A stretch of 20,131 bases of DNA from Elysia marginata. Its lineage: Eukaryota; Mollusca; Gastropoda; Plakobranchidae. Below, piece by piece: positions 18,706-20,131 of this stretch (position 1 is its first letter; the number at the start of each line of letters is the position of its first letter). The stretch covers positions 97,208 to 117,338 of the forward strand of contig BMAT01005277.1 in NCBI GenBank assembly GCA_019649035.1, in the 5' to 3' direction. The notes below the pieces were generated by a model. It did no database searches and was not told where the DNA came from. It saw only the letters and a program-made list of their open reading frames with translations. The position numbers and the translations under genes were made by a program.

Positions 18706-19842
18706 TGAATCTTTGACACAAAGGCAAAAGGAGGTAAAAGAGAAAGTACCAATGGATAAAAGCACATGGATTTTTATGGTTCGAATAGGGCAAATAAGTG
18801 ACCTGGTGACGGAACCTTTAGCCGTTACTGTGAAAAAAGGAAGGAGGTTATCAACCGTATATGGGGAAGAAGAAGAAGGTGTAGAGGGAAATCATCGTTT
18901 TGTTTAGGAGCCCACAAAAGTTCTCATGAATGGCAATATGTAACATCATTAAGTTTTTTTAATGTTCTCAGAGAGATTTTTAAAGTGCATAATAGTCTGA
19001 AAGAGATATAATAGGTGTCTCTCGATTGTATACTCTGTTCTTTGTTCTATATTCAGAATTAAATTTTGTGTGAGCTATAACTTTTGAGGTTACGATTTGG
19101 AAAAACAAGATTTGAAAAGGGTAAGTCTTACTTGTTTAAAAAAAACAGAAAATGCAATGAAAAAATGGAAGAGTACTGATAAACTAGAGTAACATGCAAA
19201 GGAAAATTTAAACTATTATTGACTGTTCTTCTACGAATACTGTCGTGCATAAATAATAGAAATGATAAAGATTTGTCCAGGTCTTTTCTGGGGCTTAGGA
19301 CATTTTCTTTGAAATCTTCAGTTTCAAAAAGATAAACCTTTATACTAAGCTATGAGAACAATACAAGTTTGGTTACAGGTCTTAAAGAAATAATTATACT
19401 TCTTTAAATAACCTTAATATTTCTATAACTATTTTTAAAGATTTTTCAAATACATTGGCAACATGCAGCATCAGTAGGCCCCTAGGCCCCAACCTAAACT
19501 AGTACTTTTGATATGTTTCTTTGTTTCTCTGTAACATGTACTTACATCTAGAAAAAAAACTAATGGTAGGCCTTTTCTCCGAATCTATGAAAAGAATCTG
19601 ATTCCGATGTCTTTTACATTCTGAGTAAAATGATAAATGTGCAGGTTGAGGAAATAAGTAATGTTAAACACCAGCTTTTGAAAGTCGGGGAAAAACACAT
19701 AGCAAAATTAATTTCTCACACTTGTCCCATATACTTACATATCTGATAAAATCCCCAAAACCAAGGAGCCTATCAACATGCCACTCATAAGTATCATAGA
19801 CGCATACGTAACGAGTTTCCCCTTGTTGCACACCAAGTCAGC
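11225..19842 (-). CDS. SLC22-family organic cation/solute transporter (gene A), 3' seven exons, 5' end outside window
   Basis: This is a spliced gene whose seven exons (19739-19842, 16454-16608, 15166-15337, 14215-14430, 13083-13309, 12053-12234, 11225-11545) join in phase to 1377 nt, 458 codons plus a stop. The product carries the SLC22 hallmarks in order: 'ADLVC' before TM2, MFS motif A 'GILSDIFGRRK' in the TM2-3 loop, 'MELVGPNWRKFAG' before TM5, 'ESPRWLL' after TM6, 'MDITGRKK' in the TM8-9 loop, 'VYTAELFPTVLRN' at TM10-11 and 'LFLPET' after TM12. Family members are polytopic plasma-membrane proteins moving organic cations, zwitterions such as carnitine, or anions; the substrate cannot be told from this sequence. 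About 119 N-terminal residues (TM1 and most of the first extracellular loop, to judge from gene B) are missing and should lie beyond 20131. With them the protein would be about 577 residues, normal for the family. All introns are GT/AG and no exon has an internal stop. The exon numbers used here (3-9) assume the two-exon 5' structure seen in gene B. Confidence 0.93.
11546..12052 (-). other. Gene A intron 8
   Basis: A 507-bp intron from a GTAGGC donor to a 'gcatcaag' acceptor, phase 0. No other feature was seen. Confidence 0.75.
12053..12234 (-). CDS. Gene A exon 8 (TM10-TM11)
   Basis: Acceptor 'ttttcag' precedes 'AT ATT AAT TGG TTG', read in the frame left by exon 7. The exon encodes 'LSLVGKFGSTVGFAVIYVY' followed by 'TAELFPTVLRN', the most recognisable SLC22 signature, then TM11 with 'RIGGILAPFIGDM'. 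It ends after ATG at a GTAGGC donor, phase 0. Length is 182 bp. Confidence 0.92.
12235..13082 (-). other. Gene A intron 7
   Basis: About 848 bp with the preferred donor. It contains the 26-bp tandem duplication at 12300-12351 and a less AT-rich patch near 12450-12540 that I cannot assign. Confidence 0.7.
12300..12351. repeat. Tandem duplication of a 26-bp unit
   Basis: Two adjacent copies of 'acttttcgtttgaaaata' plus eight further bases, 24 of 26 positions identical. It lies inside intron 7 of gene A, about 66 bp upstream (in transcript sense) of exon 8. Confidence 0.9.
13083..13309 (-). CDS. Gene A exon 7 (TM7-TM9), 3' boundary ambiguous by 18 bp
   Basis: Acceptor 'tgtaacag' is followed by 'G ATG GTG GCT', giving 'W-MVASMIFYGLSLNSGDLSG', the conserved SLC22 TM7-8 region. 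TM8 leads into 'MDITGRKK', the second-half counterpart of motif A, then TM9 ('SSMIVGGVACLATMF'). The chosen donor is GTGGGT after 'CGGAATG' (exon end 13083, phase 1), giving '..GRN-D-INWLTIAL', the spacing closest to other family members. A second donor, GTAAAG after 'TGTCTTT' (exon end 13065), is also phase 1 and would add six residues. Confidence 0.88.
13310..14214 (-). other. Gene A intron 6
   Basis: A 905-bp AT-rich intron from a GTAAGA donor to a 'tgtaacag' acceptor, phase 2. No gene or repeat of note. Confidence 0.75.
14215..14430 (-). CDS. Gene A exon 6 (ESPRWL motif and large cytoplasmic loop)
   Basis: The exon opens after 'tatttaaatag' and reads 'A-FIQESPRWLLQQGRLDEA', the family's invariant ESPRWL segment following TM6. 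The usual Pro before ESPRW is Gln here. A charged cytoplasmic loop rich in Lys and Glu follows, then the start of TM7 ('TLLIRSFIIFLNW'). It ends 'AATTG' at a GTAAGA donor in phase 2; the G from the next exon completes Trp. Length is 216 bp. Confidence 0.92.
14431..15165 (-). other. Gene A intron 5
   Basis: A 735-bp intron from a GTATGT donor to a 'tatttaaatag' acceptor, phase 2. It holds a GA-rich block (14573-14740) and a T-rich, GT-rich stretch near 14960-15030. Confidence 0.75.
14573..14740. repeat. GA-rich low-complexity block with a duplicated 30-bp unit
   Basis: GA-rich sequence in intron 5 of gene A. 'catagaagagcgatagcgag' occurs twice, within 30-bp copies at 14673-14702 and 14711-14740 that differ at one position. 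The Ser/Leu-rich open frames on its minus strand are artefacts of composition. Confidence 0.9.
15166..15337 (-). CDS. Gene A exon 5 (TM5-TM6)
   Basis: After a 'ttttttcgcag' acceptor the reading starts 'GT ATG GAG CTT GTT GGC', giving 'G-MELVGPNWRKFAG', a strongly conserved SLC22 loop before TM5. TM5 ('NVFWSTGLFIEAGLAYML'), 'RDW' and TM6 ('LQIAISVPLLPVFF') follow. The exon ends 'TGTGGC' at a GTATGT donor in phase 2. An internal ATG opens the exon, but the phase fit to exon 4 shows it is not the translation start. Confidence 0.92.
15338..16453 (-). other. Gene A intron 4
   Basis: A 1116-bp intron from a GTGAGT donor to a 'ttttttcgcag' acceptor, phase 1. It is AT-rich with nothing recognisable; open frames at 15574-16000 look random. 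Confidence 0.75.
16454..16608 (-). CDS. Gene A exon 4 (motif A end, TM3-TM4)
   Basis: A T-rich tract and 'caaag' acceptor precede 'A TTT GGC CGC CGG', which with the previous exon reads '..SD-I-FGRRK'. The exon carries TM3 ('ILLLSTIGHITASLCVPW') and TM4 ('YIMFVIIRFFVSFFG..'), ending 'AFVLG' at a GTGAGT donor in phase 1. The 155-bp length fits the flanking phases exactly (1 + 51 codons + 1). Confidence 0.92.
17003..17042. repeat. Dispersed repeat, copy 1 of 2
   Basis: About 40 bp containing 'gaaacaagaattatctaccc' and a GAGAGAC...GAGATAG end. A diverged copy lies at 17598-17640 in the same orientation, about 595 bp away. Probably a fragment of an unrecognised repeat family. Confidence 0.7.
17598..17640. 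repeat. Dispersed repeat, copy 2 of 2
   Basis: Contains 'gaaacaagaattgtctaccc' followed by a GAGAGAGAGAC...GAGATAG end. It differs from the copy at 17003 by a few substitutions and a 2-base insertion in the GA run. Confidence 0.7.
18649..18702. repeat. (TC)27 microsatellite
   Basis: Pure TC dinucleotide repeat inside intron 3 of gene A, preceded by about 100 bp of pyrimidine-rich sequence on the plus strand. The open frame across it on either strand is a repeat artefact. Confidence 0.95.
19739..19842 (-). CDS. Gene A exon 3 (TM2, start of MFS motif A)
   Basis: The exon encodes 34 codons plus two bases, beginning 'ADLVCNKGKLVTY' and ending 'LVLGILSD'. It follows a 'ctctgccag' acceptor and is read from phase 0. 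It ends 'GATAT' before a GTAAGT donor, leaving phase 2. The DLVC cysteine is the last of the conserved cysteines of the SLC22 extracellular loop, and the hydrophobic run after it is TM2. The final partial codon (AT) is completed by A from the next exon, giving Ile inside motif A. Confidence 0.9.
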
Positions 19843-20131
19843 CTGGCAGAGTAAAAAAGCACAAAATTTTATTCGCGAAAAGTTACTTTCACAAATATGA
19901 CACTTTTCATTCTGAGAAGATGCTAAAAGGCTAAACAAAAAAAACATGACATGTAGATCTTAAATGAAAGGAAAATTGCGCCCAATACCTAATCTAGATC
20001 TAGGCCTTATACAGACTGAAGACCAAGATATCTTCTTTACCTAGCTCTAAATCTAGGTGATATAAATTGATTTCTATATATATGAAAGTCACTTTTTTTA
20101 GATTCTTCATCTAGGCTTTAGATCTATTTCC
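19843..20131 (-). other. Gene A intron 2 (partial, runs off the right edge)
   Basis: Sequence upstream of the exon 3 acceptor. No sequence resembling the extracellular-loop exon or the start exon is found here, so gene A's 5' exons lie further right. 'tctagatcta'-type palindromic motifs recur near 19990-20130. Confidence 0.65.

Larger units (their letters stand above)
16609..19738 (-). other. Gene A intron 3
   Basis: The largest intron in the window (3130 bp), from a GTAAGT donor to a T-tract and 'caaag' acceptor, phase 2. It contains a dispersed repeat pair (about 17003 and 17598) and the CT microsatellite at 18649-18702. The exons on either side join directly inside motif A, so no coding exon is missing. 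Confidence 0.75.

Noticed and set aside
18494..18907. Plus-strand 137-codon open frame
   Set aside because: Its core is the Leu-Ser repeat from the (TC)27 microsatellite and it sits inside a gene A intron; no conserved domain is visible.

Overview
The window is AT-rich eukaryotic nuclear DNA: spliced genes with GT/AG introns, many simple repeats (GAA, ATG, TCTA, CT/GA), an assembly gap, and decayed retroelements including a Penelope-like element and a tRNA-derived SINE. The protein sequences and repeat types suggest a lophotrochozoan, most likely a gastropod mollusc; that placement is inference and no taxon-diagnostic gene is present.

The real coding content is two partial genes of the SLC22 (organic cation/anion/carnitine transporter, major facilitator superfamily) family, both on the minus strand. 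Gene A occupies 11225-19842 and contributes seven exons. Their intron phases fit together without a break, and together they encode the last 458 residues of the transporter, from the 'ADLVC' segment before TM2 to a stop codon. Its first exons must lie beyond the right edge. Gene B occupies 740-2120 and contributes two exons (119 residues): the start Met, TM1 and most of the large cysteine-rich extracellular loop. Its remaining exons must lie beyond the left edge. The two sets are complementary (the end of one gene, then the start of the next), as expected for a head-to-tail tandem array of paralogues. A permuted assembly would look similar and should be excluded.

The roughly 9 kb between the genes is a repeat-rich spacer. 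It holds a minus-strand LINE reverse-transcriptase relic (about 4930-5760), an (ATG)n microsatellite, a plus-strand Penelope-like RT plus GIY-YIG endonuclease relic (about 7410-9024), an abutting SINE (about 9041-9393), a near-perfect 60+ bp foldback hairpin flanked by TCTA repeats (9622-9755), and CT tracts interrupted by a 122-N gap. All retroelement frames are broken by stops and frameshifts.

The introns of gene A hold further CT/GA microsatellites, a tandem 26-bp duplication, a 30-bp duplication in GA-rich sequence and a dispersed repeat of about 40 bp, with no other recognisable genes. No CRISPR array, prokaryotic operon or clearly new enzyme system is visible. The points most worth following up are the tandem or permuted SLC22 layout, the two in-phase donor sites in gene A exon 7, the substituted MFS motif A residue, and the microsatellite-linked foldback element.
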